Shown in pieces: positions 56,146 through 63,746 of a DNA stretch of 64,000 bases (positions within the stretch are counted from its first letter, which is position 1; every line of letters starts with the position of its first letter). Under the pieces are notes generated by a model. That model was not told where the DNA came from. It ran no database searches and saw only the letters and a list, made by a program, of their open reading frames with translations. The position numbers were made by a program, and so were the translations under genes. This stretch comes from CF-39 sp035651155 (GTDB lineage: Bacteria; Chloroflexota; Limnocylindria; P2-11E): contig DASRGG010000027.1 in assembly GCA_035651155.1 (NCBI GenBank), positions 1 through 64,000 on the forward strand. Direction: 5' to 3'.

Positions 56146-57053
56146 GCGGCGCCGACGCGCCCGCGATCCGGACGCGCGGTCTCGCCAAGCGGTACGGCGA
56201 GGTGGAGGCCCTCGCCGGCCTCAGCATGACCATCCCGCGCGGCGCGGTGTTCGGGTTCCTCGGTCCGAACGGCGCCGGCAAGACGACCGCCGTGAAGCTC
56301 CTTCTCGGGCTCGCGCGGCCGAGCGGCGGCCGCGCCGAGATCCTCGGCCTTCCGGCGGGGTCGCCCGAGTCACGCCGCCGCGTCGGCTACCTGCCCGAGC
56401 TCTTCCGCTACCAGAGCTGGCTCACGGCGCGGGAGGTCCTCGCGCTGCATTGCGAGCTCGGCGGGATCGATCGCACGGCGTGGTCGCGCGAGATCGAGGA
56501 CGCCCTCGCGGTCGTCGGCCTCTCCGATCGCGGCTCGACGCGCGTCGGCGGCTTCTCGAAGGGCATGCAGCAGCGGCTCGGCCTGGGCGTCGCGCTGCTC
56601 GGCGATCCCGAGCTCGTGCTCCTGGACGAGCCCACGAGCGCCCTCGACCCCGTCGGGCGCCACGACGTACGCGAGATCATCCGCGCGCTGCGCGAGCGCG
56701 GCGTGACGGTGTTCCTCAACTCGCACCTGCTCTCCGAGGTCGAGCAGGTCTGCGATCGCGTCGCGATCGTCGACCACGGTCGCGTCGTCGCGGACGGCAC
56801 GCTCGCGGAGCTCCTGCGGACCGACACCGTCCGCGTCCGCGCGTCCGATCTGCCGCGCGACGCCCTGGCGTCGCTCGCCGCCTTCGGCCGCATCGACGCC
56901 GACGGCGACTGGCTCGTCGCTCGCGACCTCGACGTGGCCCGCGTGCCCGACCTCGTCGCGGCGATCGTCGGCCTCGGAGGTCGCGTGCACGCGGTCGAGC
57001 CGCGGCACGAGACCCTCGAGGACCGCTTCCTGCGCCAGCTGGGCGGCGCGTAG
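56142..57053 (+). CDS. ABC exporter ATPase
   Basis: A 303-aa ATPase of the CcmA/DrrA type: Walker A GPNGAGKTTAVKLLLGLARP, signature GGFSKGMQQR, Walker B LVLLDEPTSALDP, H-loop FLNSHLLSEVEQV, and a C-terminal extension (about residues 215-303) typical for multidrug/lipid exporters. The start is TTG 56142, which overlaps the anti-sigma stop as TTGA. Its permease follows without a gap. Likely regulated by the upstream sigma/anti-sigma pair. Confidence 0.92.
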   Translation: MSGADAPAIRTRGLAKRYGEVEALAGLSMTIPRGAVFGFLGPNGAGKTTAVKLLLGLARPSGGRAEILGLPAGSPESRRRVGYLPELFRYQSWLTAREVLALHCELGGIDRTAWSREIEDALAVVGLSDRGSTRVGGFSKGMQQRLGLGVALLGDPELVLLDEPTSALDPVGRHDVREIIRALRERGVTVFLNSHLLSEVEQVCDRVAIVDHGRVVADGTLAELLRTDTVRVRASDLPRDALASLAAFGRIDADGDWLVARDLDVARVPDLVAAIVGLGGRVHAVEPRHETLEDRFLRQLGGA

Positions 57054-57905
57054 ATGCTGGCGCTCGCCATCGCGCGTCTCACGGTGCAGGAGCTGCTGCG
57101 ACGCCGCCTGTTCCTCGTGCTCATCGGGCTCACGGTCCTGGTCATCGCGTTCACCTCGTGGGGCTTCGGTCAGATCACGACGGCCGGCGGCCGGCCGCTC
57201 GCGCGGGTCGAGCAGGTCGCCGTCGTATCGCAGCTCCTGATCCTCGTCGCCTTCATGTTCAGCTTCACGCTCTCGTTCGCTGCCGTGTTCGCCGGAGCGC
57301 CGTCGCTGTCGGGCGACGTCGAATCGGGCACGGCGCTCGCGATCCTCGCGCGGCCGATCTCGCGCGCGGAGTTCGTCATCGGGAAATGGCTCGGCGTCGT
57401 CCTCACCATCGTCATCTACGCGGTGCCGACGACGGCGGTGCAGCTCTTCATGGTCGACCGCATCGTGCAGTACGTACCTCCGCACCCGCTGCAGTTCGTG
57501 GCGTTCATGGTCCTCGAAGGCATGGTCATCCTCACGCTCGCCCTCGCGCTCTCGACGCGGTTCGCGGGAATGGTCGGCGGTGTCGTGGCGCTCATCTTCT
57601 GGGGCGTCGGCTGGATCGGCGGGATCGTCGGCGGCATCGGTCTGGCGCTCGGCAACGAGACGGCGACGCACGTCGGCACCGCCACGCGCCTCCTGCTCCC
57701 CACCGACGGCATGTGGCGCGGCGCCGTGTGGAGCCTCGAGCCCGCGACCATCATCGCGGGCATCCGCGCTGCCGGCTCGGCGGCGGCCGGGAATCCCTTC
57801 TTCGCCGCCGAACCGCCGGAGCCGCTGTATCTGGCGTGGACGCTCGCCTGGATCGCCCTCGGTCTCGCCGTCGCGGTCTGGAGCTTCAGCCGCCGAGAGG
57901 TCTAG
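57054..57905 (+). CDS. ABC-2 type exporter permease
   Basis: A 283-aa membrane protein with about six helices: LFLVLIGLTVLVIAFTSWGFG, LLILVAFMFSFTLSFAAVFAG, WLGVVLTIVIYAVPTTAVQLF, FVAFMVLEGMVILTLALALS, VGGVVALIFWGVGWIGGIVGG and a C-terminal LAWTLAWIALGLAVAVW. The ALAILARPISRAEFVIGKWLG segment is typical of the ABC-2 family (NosY-like). ATG 57054 starts immediately after the ATPase stop. Cargo unknown. Confidence 0.9.
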   Translation: MLALAIARLTVQELLRRRLFLVLIGLTVLVIAFTSWGFGQITTAGGRPLARVEQVAVVSQLLILVAFMFSFTLSFAAVFAGAPSLSGDVESGTALAILARPISRAEFVIGKWLGVVLTIVIYAVPTTAVQLFMVDRIVQYVPPHPLQFVAFMVLEGMVILTLALALSTRFAGMVGGVVALIFWGVGWIGGIVGGIGLALGNETATHVGTATRLLLPTDGMWRGAVWSLEPATIIAGIRAAGSAAAGNPFFAAEPPEPLYLAWTLAWIALGLAVAVWSFSRREV

Positions 57906-57924
57906 CGCTCTCTCGCAGGCTCTG

Positions 57925-57930
57925 TACGAT
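57925..57930 (+). promoter_or_regulatory. TACGAT -10 for the DUF4386-like gene
   Basis: TACGAT ends 6 nt before GTG 57937, with no ribosome site. It suggests that the membrane gene after the exporter has its own leaderless transcript. Confidence 0.45.
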
Positions 57931-57936
57931 GCGCGC

Positions 57937-58518
57937 GTGGACGGCGACGCGGCCTTCCGGCGGCGGTCCGGACTGCAGGCGTTCCTCGTCGCGGGCTTCT
58001 CGCTCGCGTACGCGGCCGTGTTCCTCGGCTTCGTCCGCACGGACCCCACGAACGCGACAGCGGCGACGCTCGCGTGGGCGCTCGTCGCGGCGGGCGCGCT
58101 CTCCGCGACCATCGCGACGGCCGGCCTCGGCTCCTACATCGGCGGCCACGCGGGCGCGTTCCTCGTCGCGCTCGGCGTCGGCTACGCGCTGCTCTCGGCG
58201 ACGCACGGCGCGTTCGCGGCCATCGCCGACGCGCAGGGCTTCGCCGATCTCGACCTGTCGCCGACCGACCCACGCGGCTTCGCGACCTTCGGTCTCGCCG
58301 GCCTCTGGATGCTCGTCGCGGGGCTGGAGCTGCGCGGCCGGGCCGACCTCAAGCGTATCTACCCGACCATCGCGATCGCCGGCGGCGCCGACCTCATCCT
58401 GCTGTTCGCCGCGACGGTCGTCGGGTACGAGCCCGGGGTCCTCCTGACCGGCGGCCTCGCGTCGGTGATCCTCGGGCCGGCGTTCTGGGCGATGACCGGC
58501 CGCCTGCTGCGCGGCTAG
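57937..58518 (+). CDS. hypothetical multi-span membrane protein
   Basis: A 193-aa protein with about six helices: LQAFLVAGFSLAYAAVFLGFV, LAWALVAAGALSATIATAGLG, GAFLVALGVGYALLSATHGAFAAI, FATFGLAGLWMLVAGLELRG, TIAIAGGADLILLFAATVV and LLTGGLASVILGPAFWAMTG. The pattern resembles DUF4386-type proteins, but the match is not strong. It is probably independent of the preceding exporter. Function unknown. Confidence 0.75.
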   Translation: MDGDAAFRRRSGLQAFLVAGFSLAYAAVFLGFVRTDPTNATAATLAWALVAAGALSATIATAGLGSYIGGHAGAFLVALGVGYALLSATHGAFAAIADAQGFADLDLSPTDPRGFATFGLAGLWMLVAGLELRGRADLKRIYPTIAIAGGADLILLFAATVVGYEPGVLLTGGLASVILGPAFWAMTGRLLRG

Positions 58519-58739
58519 CCCCCTTCCGTCGCTCCAGGTTCTCCGCGACGCGGGCCTTCACGACCTTTCGCACGAGTGCAGCGGCCGATCGAGCGGTAAC
58601 CGTGCCGTCGACGCGCCGGACAGGTATCGCCCGAGCTCGCGCGCGTACAGCGCCTTGGCGCGTCCCAGAACCTACGGCCGAGGCGCACTCTTAGGCGACC
58701 TTCACATTCCCTTCATGCAGGGCGTGTGACAATCAGAAT
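58519..58739. promoter_or_regulatory. intergenic region and htpX promoter
   Basis: About 220 bp with no convincing gene. At its right end the extended -10 TGtGACAAT (58725-58733) ends 6 nt before ATG 58740, and there is no ribosome site, so htpX is probably leaderless. Confidence 0.5.
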
Positions 58740-59609
58740 ATGAACACGATCAAGACGGTCGGCTTGCTCGCCGTCCTCACCCTTCTCCTCATCTTCGGCG
58801 CGCGCCTGTTCTTCGGGCCGTCGGCGGTGCCGATCGCGCTCGTCATCGCCGCGGTCATGAACCTGGGCTCCTGGTGGTTCTCCGACAAGATCGCGCTGTC
58901 GTTCGCCGGCGCCCACCCGGTGAGCGAGGCCGAGGCGCCCGACCTCTACCGCGTCGCGGCGCGCGTCGCCCAGATCGCGAACGTCCCCATGCCGCGCGTG
59001 TACGTCATCGACCAGCAGGCTCCGAACGCCTTCGCGACCGGACGCGACCCCCAACACGCGGTCGTCGCGGCGACGCGCGGGATCATCGAGATCACGAGCG
59101 AGCGCGAGCTCACCGCCGTGCTCGCGCACGAGATCGGCCACGTGAAGAACCGCGACACGCTCGTCATGGCGGTCGTGGCGACGATCGCGGGCGCGATCTC
59201 CTACCTCGCGCAGATGGCGCAGTGGTCGATGTGGATGGGCGGTGGCCGCCGCGACGATCGCGACTCCGGGCAGCTCGGCACGATCGGCATGCTCCTCGGC
59301 ATCATCCTGCTGCCGCTCGCGGCGATGCTCGTGCAGCTCGCGATCTCCCGCTCGCGCGAATACGGCGCCGACGACCAGGGTGCGTCTCTCACGCATGACC
59401 CGCTCGCCCTCGCGTCCGCGCTGCGCAAGCTCGAGAGCTACAGCAAGAAGATCCCGATGCAGGTGAATCCGGCGGTCGCGCCGCTCTTCATCGTGCAGCC
59501 GCTCCTCCCGGGCGGACTCAGCGGGCTCTTCTCCACGCACCCGCCCATCGAGCGGCGCATCGCGCGTCTCGAGCGCATGGCCGGCGCGGAGCTCCCGCAG
59601 CCCTTCTAG
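58740..59609 (+). CDS. htpX: HtpX-family M48 membrane metalloprotease
   Basis: A 289-aa membrane protease: two N-terminal helices (VGLLAVLTLLLIFGARLFF and PIALVIAAVMNLGSWWF), the zinc motif LAHEIGHVKNRDT (His130, Glu131, His134), two more helices (VAGAISYLAQMAQ region and GMLLGIILLPLAAMLVQLA), and the third ligand Glu in SREYGADDQGA. It ends with the conserved THPPIERRIARLERM. HtpX removes misfolded membrane proteins. In this species it is apparently a single gene with its own leaderless promoter. Confidence 0.95.
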   Translation: MNTIKTVGLLAVLTLLLIFGARLFFGPSAVPIALVIAAVMNLGSWWFSDKIALSFAGAHPVSEAEAPDLYRVAARVAQIANVPMPRVYVIDQQAPNAFATGRDPQHAVVAATRGIIEITSERELTAVLAHEIGHVKNRDTLVMAVVATIAGAISYLAQMAQWSMWMGGGRRDDRDSGQLGTIGMLLGIILLPLAAMLVQLAISRSREYGADDQGASLTHDPLALASALRKLESYSKKIPMQVNPAVAPLFIVQPLLPGGLSGLFSTHPPIERRIARLERMAGAELPQPF

Positions 59610-59621
59610 GGCCGCGGCGGC

Positions 59622-59978
59622 CTACTCCGCGATCGTCGTCGTGCCGTCGGCGAGGATGGACCAGTGCGTCATGTCCTTGCCTGGCTTGGCACCGTGCCAG
59701 TGACGCGTGTTGGCGGGGATGAAGGCCACGTCGCCACGGCCGACCACGCGCTGCTCCTTCTCGTCGGCGACGATGCCCTCGCCCTCCGTGACGATGAGGA
59801 TCTGGTCGCAGGTGTGCGTGTGCCACCTGTTCACCGCGCCGTTCCGGAAATGGATCTCGGACAGCCGTAGGTCGCGGCTCACGTCCTCGCCGACCGCCGT
59901 CTGGGAGTCGACCTCGCCCTTGAAGATCGGATTCGGCGAGCGCTCCCGGCCCGCCGCGCCGATGTGCACTACGCGCAT
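59622..59978 (-). CDS. cupin-domain protein
   Basis: A 118-aa single-cupin protein: HxH in NRWHTHTCDQILIVTEGEG (motif 1) and GDVAFIPANTRHWHGA (motif 2) provide the metal ligands. Relatives bind iron, nickel or manganese and act as dioxygenases, isomerases or regulatory domains. ATG 59978 is the start; CACAAT ends 7 nt upstream. It is divergent from the alpha/beta hydrolase and resembles cupins associated with carboxymuconolactone decarboxylase-type proteins. No substrate evident. Confidence 0.88.
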   Translation of the reverse strand: MRVVHIGAAGRERSPNPIFKGEVDSQTAVGEDVSRDLRLSEIHFRNGAVNRWHTHTCDQILIVTEGEGIVADEKEQRVVGRGDVAFIPANTRHWHGAKPGKDMTHWSILADGTTTIAE

Positions 59979-59985
59979 ACGGTCG

Positions 59986-60000
59986 ATTGTGCCGCACACT
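59986..60000. promoter_or_regulatory. divergent leaderless -10 pair
   Basis: Minus-strand CACAAT (59986-59991) ends 7 nt before the cupin ATG 59978. Plus-strand CACACT (59995-60000) ends 7 nt before the hydrolase ATG 60008. The boxes are 3 bp apart, so the two promoters compete for polymerase. Confidence 0.5.
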
Positions 60001-60007
60001 TGCGGCG

Positions 60008-60733
60008 ATGCCCGTCCTGGTCCTCCTCCACGCGTTCCCGCTGGACCGCTCGATGTGGGACCGCGAGGTCCGCGCCTACGCCGACGCCGCGTCGCCGGTC
60101 ATCGCTCCGTCGTTCCCGGGGTTCGGCCGGAGTGAGGTCCCGCCGCGGCAGCCGACGCTCGACGACTACGCCGACGCCGTGATCGGCGTCATGGACGCGG
60201 CGCGGGTGCGGAAGGCCGCCATCGCGGGCCTGTCGATGGGCGGCTACGTCGCGTTCGCGATCTGGCGGCGCCACCGCGACCGCGTCGCCGGGCTCGCGCT
60301 CATCGACACGAAGGCCGAGGCAGACACGCCCGAGGCGGCGCAGAACCGCATCCGCCTCGCCGAGACGATCCGCGAGCACGGCGTCGAGGCGCTCCTGAAG
60401 GCGCCGCCCCAGTGGCTGCGCGACGGCGCGCCGCAGTGGCCCGCCCTCAAGGAGCTCATCCGCGCGCAGAACAAGGAGGCCGTGGCGCAGGCGAGCGTGG
60501 CGATGGCGCGTCGTCCCGACTCGACGCCGGACCTTCCGACGATCGACGTACCGACCGCGATCCTCGTGGGAGAGGCCGACGCCATCACGCCGCTCGCGCA
60601 CGCGCGCGCGATGAGCGAGGCCATCCCGCACGCGGCGCTCTCGGTCATCCCCGACGCCGGTCACCTCTCGAACCTCGAAGCGCCCGAGGCCTTCGATCGA
60701 GCGATGCGCGCGTGGCTCAAGCGCCTGGCCTGA
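60008..60733 (+). CDS. alpha/beta-fold hydrolase
   Basis: A 241-aa hydrolase: LLHAFPLDRSMW, the nucleophile Ser in IAGLSMGGYVAF, the acid Asp in VGEADAITP and the His in PDAGHLSNLEAPEAF. It belongs to the esterase/3-oxoadipate enol-lactonase-like group. The carboxymuconolactone family is a known partner of cupins, which fits the divergent cupin gene. Ester, epoxide and C-C hydrolase activities cannot be told apart from sequence alone. Confidence 0.88.
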   Translation: MPVLVLLHAFPLDRSMWDREVRAYADAASPVIAPSFPGFGRSEVPPRQPTLDDYADAVIGVMDAARVRKAAIAGLSMGGYVAFAIWRRHRDRVAGLALIDTKAEADTPEAAQNRIRLAETIREHGVEALLKAPPQWLRDGAPQWPALKELIRAQNKEAVAQASVAMARRPDSTPDLPTIDVPTAILVGEADAITPLAHARAMSEAIPHAALSVIPDAGHLSNLEAPEAFDRAMRAWLKRLA

Positions 60734-60775
60734 TCTCCGCCGGGACGCGAGGAGTGCCTGCTCGTACGCCGCGGC

Positions 60776-61231
60776 TCAGAAGGGGCCGGCGAGCTCCGGT
60801 GGCGCGAAGATGCGCGACGGCGCTTGCCACCACTGATCCACGGCCTCGCCGCGGCATTGCTCGAGGAGCGCCGCGATGGTGTCGGGCGGCTGACCGCCGG
60901 CCGCGGCCACGACGACGACCTTGCCGGCGCGGAGCGCGCGTCCGTAGCGCCGGCGGATCTCCTTCGGCAGCCAGGATCCCGGGATCAGGCGACCGAGGAC
61001 CTTCGCGATCGTCGCGCGCAGCCCGCGCCATCCTTTGAACGGGAGCCAGGCGCGGTCGCCGGCGATGAGCGCCGCGCGCTCGCGATCCGTCGCGAGGACG
61101 GTGATGTCCTGCTCGCGCACGCCGGATTCGCGCAGGAGCGTGACCGCCTGGACCGCGGCGTCGTCGTCCGCGAACGCGGCGCCCGTGACCATGCCGCCCG
61201 CGACGGCCTCGAGATACGAGGTGGTAGCCAT
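60776..61231 (-). CDS. general-stress-protein 17M-like (YflT) domain protein
   Basis: A 151-aa protein: GMVTGAAFADDDAAVQAVTLLRESGVREQDITVLATDRERAALI is the flavin/YflT-like start common in general stress proteins. A basic middle (RATIAKVLGRLIPGSWLPKEIRRRYGRALR) and an AAGGQPPDTIAALLEQC segment follow. TAGCAT (minus strand, 61241-61246) ends 9 nt before ATG 61231. It lies downstream of the phosphodiesterase on the same strand. The role is presumed osmotic/oxidative stress tolerance. Confidence 0.65.
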   Translation of the reverse strand: MATTSYLEAVAGGMVTGAAFADDDAAVQAVTLLRESGVREQDITVLATDRERAALIAGDRAWLPFKGWRGLRATIAKVLGRLIPGSWLPKEIRRRYGRALRAGKVVVVAAAGGQPPDTIAALLEQCRGEAVDQWWQAPSRIFAPPELAGPF

Positions 61232-61259
61232 CAGCGGCGAATGCTAGAGAAAAGGCCGG

Positions 61260-62519
61260 TCACACGCGCCACGCGAGGACCGGGATGCGCATCTCCTCAG
61301 GACTCAGGCCCCCGTGCGAGCCGCGATGACGGAAGTCCTGGCCGTCGACGCGCATGATCCGCGCGGCGCGGTCGCCGCCGAGCAGCGCGCACACCTCGCC
61401 GATGCGCGCCCGCGCGAGCGCGCCGTCGCCACGACCGCCGAAGAACCCGGCCGCGATGAGCTCGTCGCGGTCGAGCGGATCGAACACGCCCGGCCAGCGC
61501 TCCTCCAGATGCTGGCGCACCAGCGCGGGGTGATCGGTGTGCAGGAACACCAGGCGCGGCTCCCCGGCGATCGGATTGCGCAGCAGCGCACGCAGCTCCT
61601 CGTCGCCGAGGAGGTCGATCGACTTGTCCGGGTCGGTGAAGGCGTGGCCGTGGTCGGCGGTGAGGATCACGAGCGTGTCGCCGGGCTCGCGGTCGCCGAC
61701 GGCGCGCGCGAGGTTGAGGTCGAAGCTCGCCGCCTCCGCGGCGGCTTCGCCGCTCATCGGACCGTAGAGGTGCGAGCTCGTGTCGATGCCGGCCCAGTAC
61801 GCGTAGACGTACGAAGGCGCGGTGCCGTGCGGCCGGCTGGCGATGAGCTCGCGCAGGCGCACGCCCATCGTCGTCGGGAGGACGTAGCCGACGTACGCCG
61901 CTTCGCGCGCGTGCATCCGCGTCATCGCCTCGTTGCGGAACATCTCCGGCTCGACGACGTAGGGCACCACGCCGCGCTCGCGCAGCCGGCCGTGGATCGA
62001 CGGCGCGTGGATGAACCGCCGGGGATCGATCTTCGGATCGTCGAAGAACGAGCCGCGTCGCGTGATGGCCGGCCCCCACCGCAGCATCGCGGTCACCTGC
62101 TTGAACTCGTCGAGCCAGACGAAGTAGGCGATGTTCCCGTGCTCCTGCGGCGTGCGCGCGGTGTGCATCGTCGTGATGGCCGCCGCGGTCGTCGACGGGA
62201 ACACCGTCGTCGCCTCGAAGAGCTGCGCGTGATCGCCGCGCTCGGCCCGCTCGACGATGCGCTTCAGGAACGGCGTCGCGCCGCTCGCGCAGAACCGCTC
62301 CAGCTGCCACCATCCGAGGCCGTCGGCGAGCACGACGACCACCTGGCGCGCTCCGTCGAGGAGCGCCGGATCGAGATCGGCGAGCGGCGGTGGGTCGTCC
62401 GCGGTCCGTGCCCCGAACGCGTCGAGCACCGTCGCGGGGAGATTCACGAGACCGCGTCCGTCGTAGCTCGGCGGCACCGCGCCGTGCGCGCGTAGGCGAT
62501 CGGTGAGCGCGTCCGGCAT
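61260..62519 (-). CDS. alkaline phosphatase-superfamily phosphodiesterase (nucleotide pyrophosphatase-like)
   Basis: A 419-aa enzyme of the AP/NPP superfamily: VVVVLADGLGWWQL supplies the first metal Asp, FPSTTAAAITTMHTARTPQEHG the nucleophile Thr, YAYWAGIDTSSHLYGP the Asp/His pair, and ILTADHGHAFTDPDKSIDL the final metal ligands. It probably hydrolyses phosphodiesters such as nucleotide pyrophosphates or cyclic-nucleotide derivatives. ATG 62519 is the start (TATCGT 6 nt upstream). It is divergent from the amidohydrolase. Confidence 0.87.
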   Translation of the reverse strand: MPDALTDRLRAHGAVPPSYDGRGLVNLPATVLDAFGARTADDPPPLADLDPALLDGARQVVVVLADGLGWWQLERFCASGATPFLKRIVERAERGDHAQLFEATTVFPSTTAAAITTMHTARTPQEHGNIAYFVWLDEFKQVTAMLRWGPAITRRGSFFDDPKIDPRRFIHAPSIHGRLRERGVVPYVVEPEMFRNEAMTRMHAREAAYVGYVLPTTMGVRLRELIASRPHGTAPSYVYAYWAGIDTSSHLYGPMSGEAAAEAASFDLNLARAVGDREPGDTLVILTADHGHAFTDPDKSIDLLGDEELRALLRNPIAGEPRLVFLHTDHPALVRQHLEERWPGVFDPLDRDELIAAGFFGGRGDGALARARIGEVCALLGGDRAARIMRVDGQDFRHRGSHGGLSPEEMRIPVLAWRV

Positions 62520-62525
62520 CGCTGG

Positions 62526-62533
62526 ACGATACT
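62526..62533. promoter_or_regulatory. overlapping divergent -10 boxes
   Basis: Minus-strand TATCGT (62526-62531) ends 6 nt before ATG 62519. Plus-strand GATACT (62528-62533) ends 8 nt before ATG 62542. The boxes overlap by 4 bp. Confidence 0.45.
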
Positions 62534-62541
62534 GCGAGCCG

Positions 62542-63720
62542 ATGCGGACCGTCCTCGAGGTCGATGGGCTCTTCGACGGCGCGACCACGGTGCACGACGC
62601 CGCGATCGTCATCGAGGGCGGCGAGATCGCGTGGGCCGGCAAACGCTCGCGCGTCCCGAGGACGCCCAAGGGCGAGCGGTCGCGCGCGGTGACGGCACCG
62701 GCGTCCTTCGCGATGCCCGGCATGATCAACTGCCACGCGCATCTCACCTTCGATGGGTCCCCGAACTTCGACGCGGAGGCGCATCAGCCGGACGCGCTCG
62801 GGACGATCAAGGCGTTCAAGAACGCGCGCGCGTCGCTGCGCGCCGGCGTGACGGCGGTGCGCGACCTGGGCGCGAACGGCACGATGGTCCTCGAGCTCGC
62901 GCGCGCGATCGAGCGCGGCGTCGTCGAAGGGCCGCGCATCCTCGCCGCGGTCCGCGGCATCACGACCACGGGCGGGCACGGGACCGAGGTCGGCCGCGTC
63001 GCGGACGGCGCCGACGACGTTCGCCGCGCCACGCGCGAGCAGATCGCGGCGGGATGCGGCGTGATCAAGCTCTTCTCGACCGGCGGCGTGCTCGGCGCGG
63101 GCGCGGGGCCGGACCTCGCGCAGTTCACGCTCGAGGAGACGCGCGCGGCCGTCGAGGAGGCGCACAAGGCCGGCCTCAAGATCACCACGCACGCGCACGG
63201 CGCCGAGGGCATGCGCATCGCGGTGGAGGCGGGCGTCGACTCGATCGAGCACTGCACGCTCCTCGACACCCGGACCATCCGTCTCGTCAAGGAGCGGGAC
63301 GTCGCGCTCGTGCCGACGTTCAACGCGCTACGGTCCATCCTCGACAACGCGGAGCAGCTGCCGGCCCAGGTGCGCGATCGCGCCCGGAGCGTCGCCGCCA
63401 CACATCAGGAGGGCGTGCGCGCCGCGTACAAGGCAGGCGTGCGCATCGCCGCGGGCACCGACGCGGGCACGCCCTTCAACCGTCACGAGTCGTTCGCGCT
63501 CGAGCTGCGCTACCTCGGCGAGATCGGCATGACGCGCGACGAGGCGCTCGCCGCGGCGACCAGCCGCGCGGCCGACGTCGTCGGCCTCCCCAAGGCGGGC
63601 CGGATCGCCGCGGGCATGTGGGCCGACCTCGTGTTCGTCGATGGCGACCCCACGCGCGACCTCGACGTCACGCTCGCACCGAAGGCGGTGTGGATCCGAG
63701 GAGCGCAGGTCGCGGGCTAG
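62542..63720 (+). CDS. metal-dependent amidohydrolase (prolidase/Xaa-Arg type)
   Basis: A 392-aa TIM-barrel amidohydrolase: the HxH pair in MINCHAHLTFDGSPN, Lys in GVIKLFSTGG, His in ITTHAHGAEGM and SIEHCTLLD, and Asp in AAGTDAGTPF. It resembles Sgx9260-type/Xaa-Arg dipeptidase enzymes. It shares motif order with the amidohydrolase at 45630-46805, so the two are distant paralogues. Dipeptide or aryl-substrate hydrolysis is likely. Confidence 0.92.
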   Translation: MRTVLEVDGLFDGATTVHDAAIVIEGGEIAWAGKRSRVPRTPKGERSRAVTAPASFAMPGMINCHAHLTFDGSPNFDAEAHQPDALGTIKAFKNARASLRAGVTAVRDLGANGTMVLELARAIERGVVEGPRILAAVRGITTTGGHGTEVGRVADGADDVRRATREQIAAGCGVIKLFSTGGVLGAGAGPDLAQFTLEETRAAVEEAHKAGLKITTHAHGAEGMRIAVEAGVDSIEHCTLLDTRTIRLVKERDVALVPTFNALRSILDNAEQLPAQVRDRARSVAATHQEGVRAAYKAGVRIAAGTDAGTPFNRHESFALELRYLGEIGMTRDEALAAATSRAADVVGLPKAGRIAAGMWADLVFVDGDPTRDLDVTLAPKAVWIRGAQVAG

Positions 63721-63746
63721 AGGGCGCGAGCGAGCGGCGGCGCCCG

